The notes under the pieces: model-generated | Told to the model about the DNA's origin: nothing | What the model saw: the letters and a program-made list of their open reading frames with translations, nothing else | The model's database searches: none | Shown here: piece by piece, positions 46,054 to 54,543 of the stretch | Layout of the letters: every line of letters starts with the position of its first letter | How positions within the stretch are numbered: the stretch's first letter is position 1 | Assembly: GCA_963774455.1 (NCBI GenBank) | Contig: CAVZFD010000005.1 | Span: 1 to 64,000 of the forward strand | Reading direction: 5' to 3' | DNA from: DATFVA01 sp963774455 | GTDB lineage: Bacteria > Bacteroidota > Ignavibacteria > Ignavibacteriales > Ignavibacteriaceae | Length of the DNA stretch: 64,000 bases | Made by a program: the position numbers and the translations under genes

Positions 46054-47154
46054 ATGACTACAGAGGAATTTAAAAATAAATTTGGGATCATAAGTTCTAC
46101 CAAGGAAATGAATGACCTGGCGGACATTACGATGCAGGTAGCCCGGTCGGATATATCTGTACTGATCTATGGTGAAAGCGGTGTAGGTAAAGAAATCTTT
46201 GCACGGGCTCTCCATGGATACAGCAACAGAGCCGAAAAGCAGATGGTTAATGTGAACTGCGGAGCTATCCCCGAAGGAATTCTGGAGAGCGAGTTATTCG
46301 GACACAAAAAAGGATCATTCACCGGCGCATTCGAAAACAGGAAGGGCTATTTTGAAATAGCAGACGGCGGTACGCTTTTCCTTGATGAAATAGGAGAAAT
46401 GCCTCTCCATACGCAGGTTAAGCTTCTGCGGGCAATCGAGACAAACGAATTTATGAAGATAGGGGCAGAGACAGTTACAAAAGTTGACGTCAGGATAATA
46501 GCTGCAACGAATAAGGATCTTCAGAGAGAAGTGGACGCCAGGCATTTCAGGGAGGATCTGTACTTCAGACTAAAAGCAGTTACCCTGAATATCCCCCCGC
46601 TGAGAAGAAGGAAAGCCGATATTGAAGAACTTGCAAGACATTTTGCAGGAACCTACGCTGAACAGAACGGAATCCGTCCCAGACCCATAACCGATGACGC
46701 GATCGAACTCCTTAAAAATTATCCCTGGCCGGGCAATGTAAGAGAGCTTAAGAATACCATAGAAACTGCCATGGCCCTTAACCGGAACGGGGTGCTTGAT
46801 ACCTCTTCCTTTGTATCATTACTGCATCCTTCTATTGAAGAGGACGTTCCCCCGCGGAATCTTCCTATCTTCGTGAAGAGAACCCCTGAGGAAGTTGACA
46901 GGGAGCTTCTGTACCGTGCATTATTTGAAATCAAAAAAGACCTGATAGAACTTAAAGACCTTGTGCATCAGAGGCCGGATGACTCGTACTACCAGGGAGG
47001 CGAACAACGGGAGGTACTCCCGCTTGCTGAAGCTGAAAAAGCTGCCATAACGGCGGCTTTGGATAAAACCCGGGGCAATAAAAGAAGCGCAGCCGATCTC
47101 CTTGATATCAGTGAAAGAACCCTTTTCAGAAAACTTAAGAAATATGGCCTTTAG
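46054..47154 (+). CDS. sigma-54 dependent transcriptional activator lacking a sensor domain
   Basis: A 366-residue protein. The AAA+ domain begins almost at once: Walker A GESGVGKE at 40-47, the sigma-54 contact loop as GSFTGA (87-92; usually GAFTGA), Walker B GGTLFLDEIGEM and the arginine finger region REDLYFRLKAVTLNIPPLRRRKADIE. The C-terminal Fis-type HTH is at about 325-366 (GNKRSAADLLDISERTLFRKLKKYGL, shown in pieces). There is no receiver, PAS or GAF domain, so activity must be set by another protein or by expression. The next gene (LptE-like) overlaps its end. Confidence 0.93.
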   Translation: MTTEEFKNKFGIISSTKEMNDLADITMQVARSDISVLIYGESGVGKEIFARALHGYSNRAEKQMVNVNCGAIPEGILESELFGHKKGSFTGAFENRKGYFEIADGGTLFLDEIGEMPLHTQVKLLRAIETNEFMKIGAETVTKVDVRIIAATNKDLQREVDARHFREDLYFRLKAVTLNIPPLRRRKADIEELARHFAGTYAEQNGIRPRPITDDAIELLKNYPWPGNVRELKNTIETAMALNRNGVLDTSSFVSLLHPSIEEDVPPRNLPIFVKRTPEEVDRELLYRALFEIKKDLIELKDLVHQRPDDSYYQGGEQREVLPLAEAEKAAITAALDKTRGNKRSAADLLDISERTLFRKLKKYGL

Positions 47155-47707
47155 AGAACTATTTCGAAGAAAATCAGGCTTTGATTCCCGGCTCATCAGA
47201 GCCTCAAATAAAATATTTTGCTTGTTTATCACTCTGGGCGTAATTAATTTTACAGGGTGCTGTATATATTCTTTTACAGGAGCTTCGGTACCGCAGCACC
47301 TTAAGACTATTGCAATACCGATTGCTGAAGATAGAAGCGGTTCTGGTGAACCGGGATTAAAAGAGCTATTAACGGATCAGTTGGTTCAGAAATTTATAAA
47401 TGATAATACTCTTCAGGTTACAGAAAAAGTTAATGCAGATGCAGTGCTTGAATGTGTTATTCTTCCTTTAAGCGACGCCCCAGCAGTAGTTTCAGCAGGT
47501 GAGAATGTCCAGGCAAGGAGGATCACTATCAACGTGCAGGTAACTTATAAGGACCTGGTAAAACGAAAAACTATTTTCGATAAAAGATTCTCGAATTACG
47601 GTGACTATCCTTCCGATGGAACTATTAGTCAAAGAAGAGATGCAATACAAACAGCAGTAGATAAAATAACTGAAGATATCCTGTTGGATACGGTTTCAGG
47701 TTGGTAA
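47144..47707 (+). CDS. LptE-like outer-membrane lipoprotein
   Basis: A 187-residue protein from the ATG at 47144, overlapping the activator gene by 11 bp. Its signal ends INFTGC, a lipobox. The mature part starts CIYSFTGASVPQHLKTIAIPIAEDRS and has the LptE-family layout, including ITINVQVTYKDLVKRKTIFDKRFSNYG and VDKITEDILLDTVSGW. LptE plugs the LptD barrel during lipopolysaccharide export. An earlier codon at 47102 would spoil the lipobox signal. A glycosyltransferase gene follows 18 bp on. Confidence 0.82.
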   Translation: MAFRELFRRKSGFDSRLIRASNKIFCLFITLGVINFTGCCIYSFTGASVPQHLKTIAIPIAEDRSGSGEPGLKELLTDQLVQKFINDNTLQVTEKVNADAVLECVILPLSDAPAVVSAGENVQARRITINVQVTYKDLVKRKTIFDKRFSNYGDYPSDGTISQRRDAIQTAVDKITEDILLDTVSGW

Positions 47708-47725
47708 TATAAATGAGGTTTTAAA

Positions 47726-49177
47726 ATGGACGATGTAGTTCTTATTGGTTACTTTGTTTCTTTGTTCATACTTTTTGTGTTCGGCTGCCATGGTTTTATT
47801 ATGATGTTTTATCATAATAAATACCGCGATGTTAAGAATATATCCAGGACGGTAAGCGACTTCAATCCTTCTGTTACAATTCAGCTTCCACTATACAATG
47901 AACTTTACGTTGTTGAACGACTGATAAACGCTGTTTGTGAAATAGAATATCCCAAGGACAAGCTTGAGATCCAGGTGCTTGATGATTCTACTGATGAAAC
48001 AACATCAATTACCGAAAGGATTGTTCGCGAAAAACAGCTGCTTGGATTCGATATTGTTCAGATCAGGAGAGGATCAAGGGAAGGATTTAAGGCCGGGGCT
48101 TTGAAGGAAGGCCTCAAAACTGCTAAAGGAGAATATATTGCAATATTCGATGCCGATTTCATTCCTAATAAGAGTTTCCTGACGAAAACACTTTCTTTTT
48201 TCTCCGATGAAAAAGTAGGTATGGTTCAGACACGCTGGGAACATATCAACGGCGATTATTCAATACTTACAAAAGCACAGGCTCTCGCTCTCGACGGTCA
48301 CTTTGTAATTGAACAGACTGTAAGGAATAAAGCAGGCTTCTTTATAAACTTTAATGGTACCGGCGGCATTTGGAACAGAAAGTGCATAGAGGATGCGGGC
48401 AATTGGCATGCCGATACACTTACTGAAGATCTCGACCTCAGCTACCGGGCTCAGCTTAACGGCTGGCGCTTTGTTTTCCTGCCCGATTTCACCTCTCCCG
48501 CAGAGCTTCCTTCTGAAATTAATGCACTTAAGACACAACAGTTCAGATGGACAAAAGGAGCAATTGAAACTGCAAAGAAAATTCTTCCTCTTGTATGGAA
48601 ATCAAAAATTCCCCTTAGAGTAAAGCTGCAGTCTACTTTCCATCTTACCAATAACCTTGTGTTCCCCTTTATACTGCTCGCTGCAATTCTTAACGTGCCT
48701 TTAATTTTTATTAAGAACAGCGGTTCTCACGAGGCTTACTTCGCAATCCTTTCACTGTTTGTTCTCGCATTCGTCAGCTCGTTTCTTTTCTATCTTTATT
48801 CACAGAAAGATATCAGGTCTGACTGGAGAAAAAAAATTGTACTGTTCCCTCTCTTTATGGCCGGAAGTATGGGTTTTGCCGTAAACAATTCCCGCGCGGT
48901 TATTGAAGGTCTCCTTAACCGGAAAAGTGAGTTTATACGTACACCGAAATTCAAAGTTGTATCTGAACGCGATACCTGGATGGGGAAAAAGTATCTTTCA
49001 AAAAAACTCGGGTTTTCTGTTTATGTTGAAGCTATAATGGCTGTGTATTGTCTTGTCGGTATTGCATCTTCAATATATTTCCTTGAGATCGCAGCCTTAC
49101 CTTTCCAGATCCTGTTCTTTATTGGATTCTCATTTGTATCTGTAACTTCAATAAAACACGCATTTGCAAAGGCATAG
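47726..49177 (+). CDS. membrane glycosyltransferase family 2 (cellulose-synthase-like)
   Basis: A 483-residue protein: one N-terminal membrane helix (about 6-28), a GT2 catalytic domain (about 50-290) with VLDDSTDET, FDADFIPNKSFL (DxD), TEDLDLSYRAQLNGWRF and the QQFRWTKGA motif, then four or five C-terminal membrane helices. This is the layout of processive polysaccharide synthases and of glycolipid glycosyltransferases related to CESA-like proteins. The product is not known. It lies between lptE and a TPR gene. Confidence 0.88.
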   Translation: MDDVVLIGYFVSLFILFVFGCHGFIMMFYHNKYRDVKNISRTVSDFNPSVTIQLPLYNELYVVERLINAVCEIEYPKDKLEIQVLDDSTDETTSITERIVREKQLLGFDIVQIRRGSREGFKAGALKEGLKTAKGEYIAIFDADFIPNKSFLTKTLSFFSDEKVGMVQTRWEHINGDYSILTKAQALALDGHFVIEQTVRNKAGFFINFNGTGGIWNRKCIEDAGNWHADTLTEDLDLSYRAQLNGWRFVFLPDFTSPAELPSEINALKTQQFRWTKGAIETAKKILPLVWKSKIPLRVKLQSTFHLTNNLVFPFILLAAILNVPLIFIKNSGSHEAYFAILSLFVLAFVSSFLFYLYSQKDIRSDWRKKIVLFPLFMAGSMGFAVNNSRAVIEGLLNRKSEFIRTPKFKVVSERDTWMGKKYLSKKLGFSVYVEAIMAVYCLVGIASSIYFLEIAALPFQILFFIGFSFVSVTSIKHAFAKA

Positions 49178-49181
49178 GATA

Positions 49182-49808
49182 TTGAGTAAAACGTCTTCAG
49201 AAACATTCAACGATAAAGTAAACCTGATATACGAGTATAATAAACGATCACCGCTGTTTGTCCGTGTTGCAAACAGCGAGATCGAAAAAAACAATGCGGA
49301 AAGAGCCGTTGACATACTTAATGAAGGGTTATCTATATATCCCGACTATACAACCGCACACATTCTGCTTGGCAAAGCCTTAATGAGACTGGGAAAATAT
49401 AAAGAAGCGCTTGATTCATTCCTTAAAGGCAGCGTGCTGGCGAGTTCTCACAAGGTATATGAATATTACATGCACGAAGTTGAGAACCAGAAGAAGCAGA
49501 GAGTACTTTTCGAATCTTCTCACAGACCGGGTTTCATTCAGAAAGAAGGAGTCCCGAAGCAAAATAAGATCAGCCTGGAACAGGAGCTGTCATCATTTGA
49601 TTCGATGACGGAATCAACTCCGGACACCTCATCCGCAAAACCCGGTGCCGGAGATTCAATTGTCTCTGAAACTCTTGCTAATATTTATATAACACAGGGA
49701 GAGTTCAGAGAAGCGATGACGATTTATGAAAGACTATTAATAAAGAATCCTCAAAAGAAGGATTACTATCTTAAGAAAATCGGGGAATTAAAATCGAAAC
49801 TCGAATAA
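49182..49808 (+). CDS. TPR-repeat protein
   Basis: A 208-residue protein if begun at the TTG at 49182 (an in-frame TTG at 49164 is an alternative that overlaps the glycosyltransferase gene). TPR-like units: AERAVDILNEGLSIYPDYTTAHILLGKALMRLGKYKEALDSFLKG and, at the C terminus, SETLANIYITQGEFREAMTIYERLLIKNPQKKDYY, joined by a polar linker. No signal peptide. It is probably a scaffold for the envelope genes around it. Confidence 0.75.
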   Translation: MSKTSSETFNDKVNLIYEYNKRSPLFVRVANSEIEKNNAERAVDILNEGLSIYPDYTTAHILLGKALMRLGKYKEALDSFLKGSVLASSHKVYEYYMHEVENQKKQRVLFESSHRPGFIQKEGVPKQNKISLEQELSSFDSMTESTPDTSSAKPGAGDSIVSETLANIYITQGEFREAMTIYERLLIKNPQKKDYYLKKIGELKSKLE

Positions 49809-49838
49809 ACTGGTTTTATCCTCTGTTCATTATCCCCC

Positions 49839-50450
49839 ATGAATTTATCAAATCTTAAAAAACTCAACCGAACATTTTATAAAAGAGATGTTCTTACGGT
49901 TGCACCCGAACTTTTGGGCAAAATCCTTGTCAAATCAGATGGTACAGAAATACTCGCGGGCAGGATCGTTGAAGTTGAAGCATATGACGGCAATATTGAT
50001 GAAGCTGCTCATACCTTCAGGGGAAAAACCACGAGAAATGAGGTTATGTTCAAACCGGGAGGCTATTTCTACGTATATTTTACTTACGGCGCACATTTCT
50101 GCTGCAACATAGTTACAGGTAATGAAGGTCATGGAACTGCCGTCTTGATAAGAGGAGTTGAACCGGTTGCCGGAATTGGACAAATGGCATTGAACCGTTT
50201 CGGAAGAAATTTGGTAAATGAAAAAGAAAAATATAAGTTGACCAGCGGACCGGGAAAAGTTTGCCAGGCTTTCGGGATTAGTAGAGAATATTACGGCGAA
50301 GATCTCATTAAAGGCAGAATATACCTTCTCAATCAACGAAAAATACCCGGCGAGCAGGTTGTCAGGACAACAAGGATAGGAATAAAAAAATCAGCTGAAC
50401 TCAACTGGCGTTTTTATATAAAAGATAATCCGTTCGTTTCCAGAAAATGA
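49839..50450 (+). CDS. mpg: 3-methyladenine DNA glycosylase (AAG/Mpg family)
   Basis: A 203-residue AAG-family enzyme of normal length. APELLGKILVKSDG, the active site GRIVEVEAYDGNIDEAAHTFRGKTTRNEVMF, YFYVYFTYGAHFCCNIVTG, AVLIRGVEP and LTSGPGKVCQAFGI are the family motifs. It excises alkylated purines and hypoxanthine. The stop overlaps the ATG of the next gene (ATGA). Confidence 0.95.
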   Translation: MNLSNLKKLNRTFYKRDVLTVAPELLGKILVKSDGTEILAGRIVEVEAYDGNIDEAAHTFRGKTTRNEVMFKPGGYFYVYFTYGAHFCCNIVTGNEGHGTAVLIRGVEPVAGIGQMALNRFGRNLVNEKEKYKLTSGPGKVCQAFGISREYYGEDLIKGRIYLLNQRKIPGEQVVRTTRIGIKKSAELNWRFYIKDNPFVSRK

Positions 50451-51496
50451 TTAAACCAGAAAATTTATTAATCGTAAGAACTGACCGTATAGGTGATGTG
50501 GTTCTTTCTCTTCCCCTGGCTTCAATAATCAAAAAACATCTTCCTCAATGTAAAATCACTTTTCTTGTACGGAATTATACCAGGGCCCTGGTTGAAAACC
50601 ATCCTTATATTGATGATGTCATTATTCTAAAAGAAAACAGGAATAAGATCACCATCAGGCAGAATGTCGTAAGCATCGCACGTTACAATTTTGATTCAGC
50701 GGTAATCGTCTACCCCACATTTGTAACCTCCCTTATCATCTTCCTGAGCAAAATAAAAAACAGGGTCGGAACCGGATACCGATGGTATTCATTTTTATTC
50801 AATCAAAAAATATATGAACACAGGAAAAATGCGGAAAGACATGAGCTTGAATATAACGTTAACCTGCTGAGTAAATTCGGCATCGATGAAAACGTAAGTC
50901 CTGCTGATATTAAATTTGATCTTGCTCCCGATCTGGCAAGCGAACAAAAAATTGATAAGATACTGCAGCGATCCGAAATAAATACTAAAGAGCCAATAAT
51001 AATAATACATCCGGGAAGCGGGGGAAGCTCGGTCGATCTTCCTCAGCAGAAATTCAGGTCGCTGGTAGAGAAAATCTCGCAGGAGCTTACGGAAAATATA
51101 ATACTTACAGGAAGCGATAGAGAAAAATATCTTTGTGAAAACCTCAAACTGCGTCCCGGAATACTGAACCTTGCCGGAAAGCTCGATCTGCCGGAAATGA
51201 TCGCACTTATTAAAAAATGTTCCATTTTTATTGCAAATTCTACTGGTCCGATCCACATAGCAGCAGCATTAGGTAAATACACAATAGGTTTTTACCCTCG
51301 TATTGCCGCATGTTCAGCTGATAGATGGGGGCCATATACGGAAAAAAAAGTCATTTTTTCGCCTAAAATTGAGTGTTCTGATTGTACAAGGGAACAGTGC
51401 AGCCGGTTGAATTGTATGAACAGCATCGAAGTGACCGATATCTTTTATGAAACAGAAAAAATTTATAAGTTTATTCAAGACGAACGGAGAAAATAG
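50447..51496 (+). CDS. glycosyltransferase family 9 (heptosyltransferase-like)
   Basis: A 349-residue GT9 protein. The N-terminal LLIVRTDRIGDVVLSLPLASIIKKHLP, the middle IIIHPGSGGSSVDLPQQKF and the donor site IANSTGPIHIAAALGKYTIGFYPR are typical of the ADP-heptose:LPS heptosyltransferases. The C-terminal Cys-rich ECSDCTREQCSRLNC could bind zinc or form a structural cluster. It adds a core sugar to LPS, but the donor is inferred. Overlaps mpg and abuts the DUF3108 gene. Confidence 0.9.
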   Translation: MIKPENLLIVRTDRIGDVVLSLPLASIIKKHLPQCKITFLVRNYTRALVENHPYIDDVIILKENRNKITIRQNVVSIARYNFDSAVIVYPTFVTSLIIFLSKIKNRVGTGYRWYSFLFNQKIYEHRKNAERHELEYNVNLLSKFGIDENVSPADIKFDLAPDLASEQKIDKILQRSEINTKEPIIIIHPGSGGSSVDLPQQKFRSLVEKISQELTENIILTGSDREKYLCENLKLRPGILNLAGKLDLPEMIALIKKCSIFIANSTGPIHIAAALGKYTIGFYPRIAACSADRWGPYTEKKVIFSPKIECSDCTREQCSRLNCMNSIEVTDIFYETEKIYKFIQDERRK

Positions 51497-52294
51497 ATGC
51501 TCAGGAAATATTTACTGTTATTTTTATTATTACCTGTCATATCATATGCCGATCCCGGCAATGATTCAACAAGTACTGATCCTGAATTCAGAACTTTAGA
51601 AAATAATGCTTTTAAGGTTGGTGAGAAACTCACCTTTGATGTAAAATATGGATTTGTAACAGCTGGAATTGCAACTATGCAGATCCCGCAGATGAGAAGA
51701 ATATCCGGCAGGGAGGCATACCATGTCATCTTTGAGGTTAATTCTGTCCCAAGCTTCGACTGGATTTATAAGGTGCGTGACCGGTATGAAACATTTATTG
51801 ATGCAAAAGGACTTTTCCCATGGAGATTTGAACAGCATATCAGGGAGGGGGGATACAGCCGTGACTTTTCTGCCTTTTTTGATCAGAGAAAAGGTAAAGC
51901 AAAGACCAGCGAAGGTGAATATGAAATCCCGAAATATGTCAACGATATTGTATCCGCATTCTACTTTGCAAGGACCTTCGATTATTCAAACCTTAAAGTA
52001 AATGACCGCATCCATCTTAAAAACTTTTACAAGGATAAGGTATACGACCTGGATGTACGCTACCTGGGCAGGGAAACTATCGATGTAACAGCCGGTACCT
52101 TTAGATGTATCGTTGTTGAACCTTTGGTGCAGGAAGGCGGCCTCTTTAAAAGCGAGGGAAGTATTGTTGTCTGGCTGAGTGACGATGACTTGAAAATTCC
52201 CGTAAAAGTTAAGACAAAAGTAGTGATTGGTTCTATTGATGCTGAGTTAACAGCTTATGAAGGACTAAAAGGCAAACTCACTTCAAAACAATAA
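51497..52294 (+). CDS. secreted DUF3108 domain protein
   Basis: A 265-residue protein with a signal peptide (MLRKYLLLFLLLPVISYA). It matches DUF3108: VGEKLTFDVKYGFVTAGIATMQI, VNSVPSFDWIYKVRDRYETFID, FPWRFEQHIREGGYSRDFSAFFD and VWLSDDDLKIPVKVKTKVVIGSIDAELT. DUF3108 proteins are periplasmic or outer-membrane-bound and of unknown function. It starts at the base after the GT9 stop codon. Confidence 0.87.
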   Translation: MLRKYLLLFLLLPVISYADPGNDSTSTDPEFRTLENNAFKVGEKLTFDVKYGFVTAGIATMQIPQMRRISGREAYHVIFEVNSVPSFDWIYKVRDRYETFIDAKGLFPWRFEQHIREGGYSRDFSAFFDQRKGKAKTSEGEYEIPKYVNDIVSAFYFARTFDYSNLKVNDRIHLKNFYKDKVYDLDVRYLGRETIDVTAGTFRCIVVEPLVQEGGLFKSEGSIVVWLSDDDLKIPVKVKTKVVIGSIDAELTAYEGLKGKLTSKQ

Positions 52295-52356
52295 TCATTT
52301 CATCTGCTTATATCTGATTGATAGGAAAATGAGCCCCATTTATTTATTTTCACCAA

Positions 52357-53337
52357 ATGGATGAATTCAATTCACAAAAGGATCCTTTGAATGAGGATCC
52401 TGATAAAAATAATGAAACAAAAATCGATACGGGGCGGGACTCCAACGGTGGTATCCAGCCCCAGATACATCCCATTGCTGCAGCCTTTATCGGCTTAATA
52501 GGCGGTTTCTTATTATACCAGATTGTCGGCGGTGTAATAACACTCCTTATATTCGGTATGAACCTGGATACAGCCCCTGTCAACGCGGTCAGACTGATGA
52601 CTATGGCGGGACAGATTCTCTTTATGCTCCTGCCTGCATTATTGTTCTCAAAATGGTTTTATCTTGATATCTCGGCGGTAATCCGGACGAGGGTACCCTC
52701 CTGGAAGGAATTTGCTTTGTTTGGTATCGGGATAATAATTCTCACCCCGCTTCTGCAGTATTTTATAACAGTACAGAATTACCTCATTGATATTTGGGCG
52801 GACAGCTCTCCCTTTATTCAATCTATAAAATCGTCCCTCGATTCATTAAATGACCTCGTAGAAAAGACTTACGGCAACTTATTAACAGCGCATAATGTTT
52901 ACGAGGCTATTCTTGTTATACTCGTTGTCGCAATTGTTCCTGCTTTGTGCGAGGAAACACTGTTCCGGGGTTTTATACAGAAAAGTTTTGAACTAAAGAT
53001 TAAACCAGTCTGGGCCGCTCTTATCACGGCAATATTCTTCGGGATTTATCATTTTAACCCATACGGTATGATACCTTTAATAGTCCTGGGGTTTTATTTC
53101 GGTTTTGCAGCTTATATGAGCAACTCTATCCTGGTTCCGATGAGTCTGCATTTCACAAATAATTTTATAGCAATAATGGTATATTTTCTTATTGGAAATG
53201 AGGACCTTATAAGTTCTAAACCGGGAACAGATATAGATATGAATTCAGCTGTGTTAATGATAATATTATTAAGTCTCATTATGATAGGTCTTATTATTAC
53301 TATACGAAAATTTTATTCAAGACAGATAATTACTTAA
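52357..53337 (+). CDS. CPBP-family intramembrane glutamic endopeptidase
   Basis: A 326-residue membrane protein with about eight helices. The Rce1/CPBP signature is intact: PALCEETLFRGFIQ (EExxxR, about residue 205) with FFGIYHFNPYGMIPL and LVPMSLHFTNNF giving the two later catalytic His. The N-terminal 40 residues are acidic and polar. CPBP proteases process prenylated or membrane proteins; the substrate here is unknown. It opens a series of closely spaced genes through 59846. Confidence 0.9.
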   Translation: MDEFNSQKDPLNEDPDKNNETKIDTGRDSNGGIQPQIHPIAAAFIGLIGGFLLYQIVGGVITLLIFGMNLDTAPVNAVRLMTMAGQILFMLLPALLFSKWFYLDISAVIRTRVPSWKEFALFGIGIIILTPLLQYFITVQNYLIDIWADSSPFIQSIKSSLDSLNDLVEKTYGNLLTAHNVYEAILVILVVAIVPALCEETLFRGFIQKSFELKIKPVWAALITAIFFGIYHFNPYGMIPLIVLGFYFGFAAYMSNSILVPMSLHFTNNFIAIMVYFLIGNEDLISSKPGTDIDMNSAVLMIILLSLIMIGLIITIRKFYSRQIIT

Positions 53338-53346
53338 GGAGGATAT

Positions 53347-53703
53347 ATGCCTGTATGCCCTAATTGTGAATATGAATATGTTGAGGGAATCACTATTTGT
53401 CCCGACTGCGGTACCAGGCTTGTAGCTGATGAATATTTTGTGCAGCCGGAGGAGTGGACAGAGGAGAACTGGCAGGTAGTTTATACTTCAGGCCAGGAAT
53501 ATGACGTCGAAATGCTCAGGGATAACCTGGAGAGCGCCGGTATCAAGACCTCTATACTTTCACAGAAGGACAGGAACTTTCCTGCTCCGGGCGATTTTTC
53601 ACTTGTGAAATTGTATGTCAGAAATGAGGATGTTAAAACTGCTCTCAACTTTATTGAGCAGGTTAAGAACCAGGATAGCAGCGAAGAAAATGAGGAAGAA
53701 TAA
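53347..53703 (+). CDS. zinc-ribbon plus DUF2007 protein
   Basis: A 118-residue protein. Residues 1-25 are a zinc ribbon (CPNCEYEYVEGITICPDCG). Residues about 42-105 are a DUF2007 domain (QVVYTSGQEYDVEMLRDNLESAGIKTSIL ... FSLVKLYVRNEDVKTALNFI), a small alpha-beta fold called a putative signal transducer. Function is unknown. An AGGAGG site precedes its ATG, 9 bp after the CPBP stop. Confidence 0.85.
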   Translation: MPVCPNCEYEYVEGITICPDCGTRLVADEYFVQPEEWTEENWQVVYTSGQEYDVEMLRDNLESAGIKTSILSQKDRNFPAPGDFSLVKLYVRNEDVKTALNFIEQVKNQDSSEENEEE

Positions 53704-53709
53704 TTTCTG

Positions 53710-54531
53710 ATGGCCCCGGGCAATACAACACAGAGAGTGCTTGTTTCCCTCGTTGCTATTCCGGTTATTATTGCAGCAAGCTATTTCGGCGGAATTTATT
53801 TCTTCATGTTTGCAGCCTTAATAGCTGTTGTTTCTTTTTATGAATTCAGCAGATTCGTAAAGAAAAAGGATGTGTATGTTAACACCGCGATAGGAATAAT
53901 ATTCATTCTGCTGCTTCTTGTTAATGAATTTTTTCATTACCTCGACATCTATTACCTCATTCTTACACTAACCTTCGTCCTTACGCTTTTTGAATTGTTC
54001 AGAAACAAAGGCTCCGCCATACTGAATCTCGGAACAACTATGCTGGGTATATTGTATATAGGTTTTTTTGCAGATGCATTGCTCGCAATAAGGGAGTTTT
54101 ATCCCCGGATCGGATATCTTTACCAGCGCGGCGGTTTCCTGATAATCTCAATTCTTGCCGCAATCTGGATTTGCGATTCTGCAGCGTTCTTTGGCGGGAC
54201 GAGCCTTGGAAAACATAAACTTTTTCCCCGTGTTAGTCCTAAAAAAAGCTGGGAAGGAGCCATATTCGGCTTTGTTTTCTCTATACTGACAATGCTGCTG
54301 GCCAAAGTAATTATTTTGGACTTCCTTAGCTGGACTTCAGTGGTTATTTTAGGCGTTATTATAGGAATAATAGGTCAGATTGGAGATCTCGTCGAATCTC
54401 TCTTTAAGCGTGATGCGGGAGTTAAAGATTCTTCAGGAATAATCCCGGGACATGGCGGAATTTTCGACAGATTTGATTCTCTCCTCTATACTGCGCCTGT
54501 AATTCTGCTTTACCTTAAGAATTTTGCCTAA
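53710..54531 (+). CDS. cdsA: phosphatidate cytidylyltransferase
   Basis: A 273-residue membrane enzyme with about seven helices. The signature SPKKSWEGAIFG and the C-terminal SLFKRDAGVKDSSGIIPGHGGIFDRFDSLLYTAP (metal and CDP-diacylglycerol site) are intact. It makes CDP-diacylglycerol from phosphatidate and CTP, the precursor of all phospholipids. Starts 7 bp after the DUF2007 gene. Confidence 0.96.
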   Translation: MAPGNTTQRVLVSLVAIPVIIAASYFGGIYFFMFAALIAVVSFYEFSRFVKKKDVYVNTAIGIIFILLLLVNEFFHYLDIYYLILTLTFVLTLFELFRNKGSAILNLGTTMLGILYIGFFADALLAIREFYPRIGYLYQRGGFLIISILAAIWICDSAAFFGGTSLGKHKLFPRVSPKKSWEGAIFGFVFSILTMLLAKVIILDFLSWTSVVILGVIIGIIGQIGDLVESLFKRDAGVKDSSGIIPGHGGIFDRFDSLLYTAPVILLYLKNFA

Positions 54532-54543
54532 ACATAGATTTGT

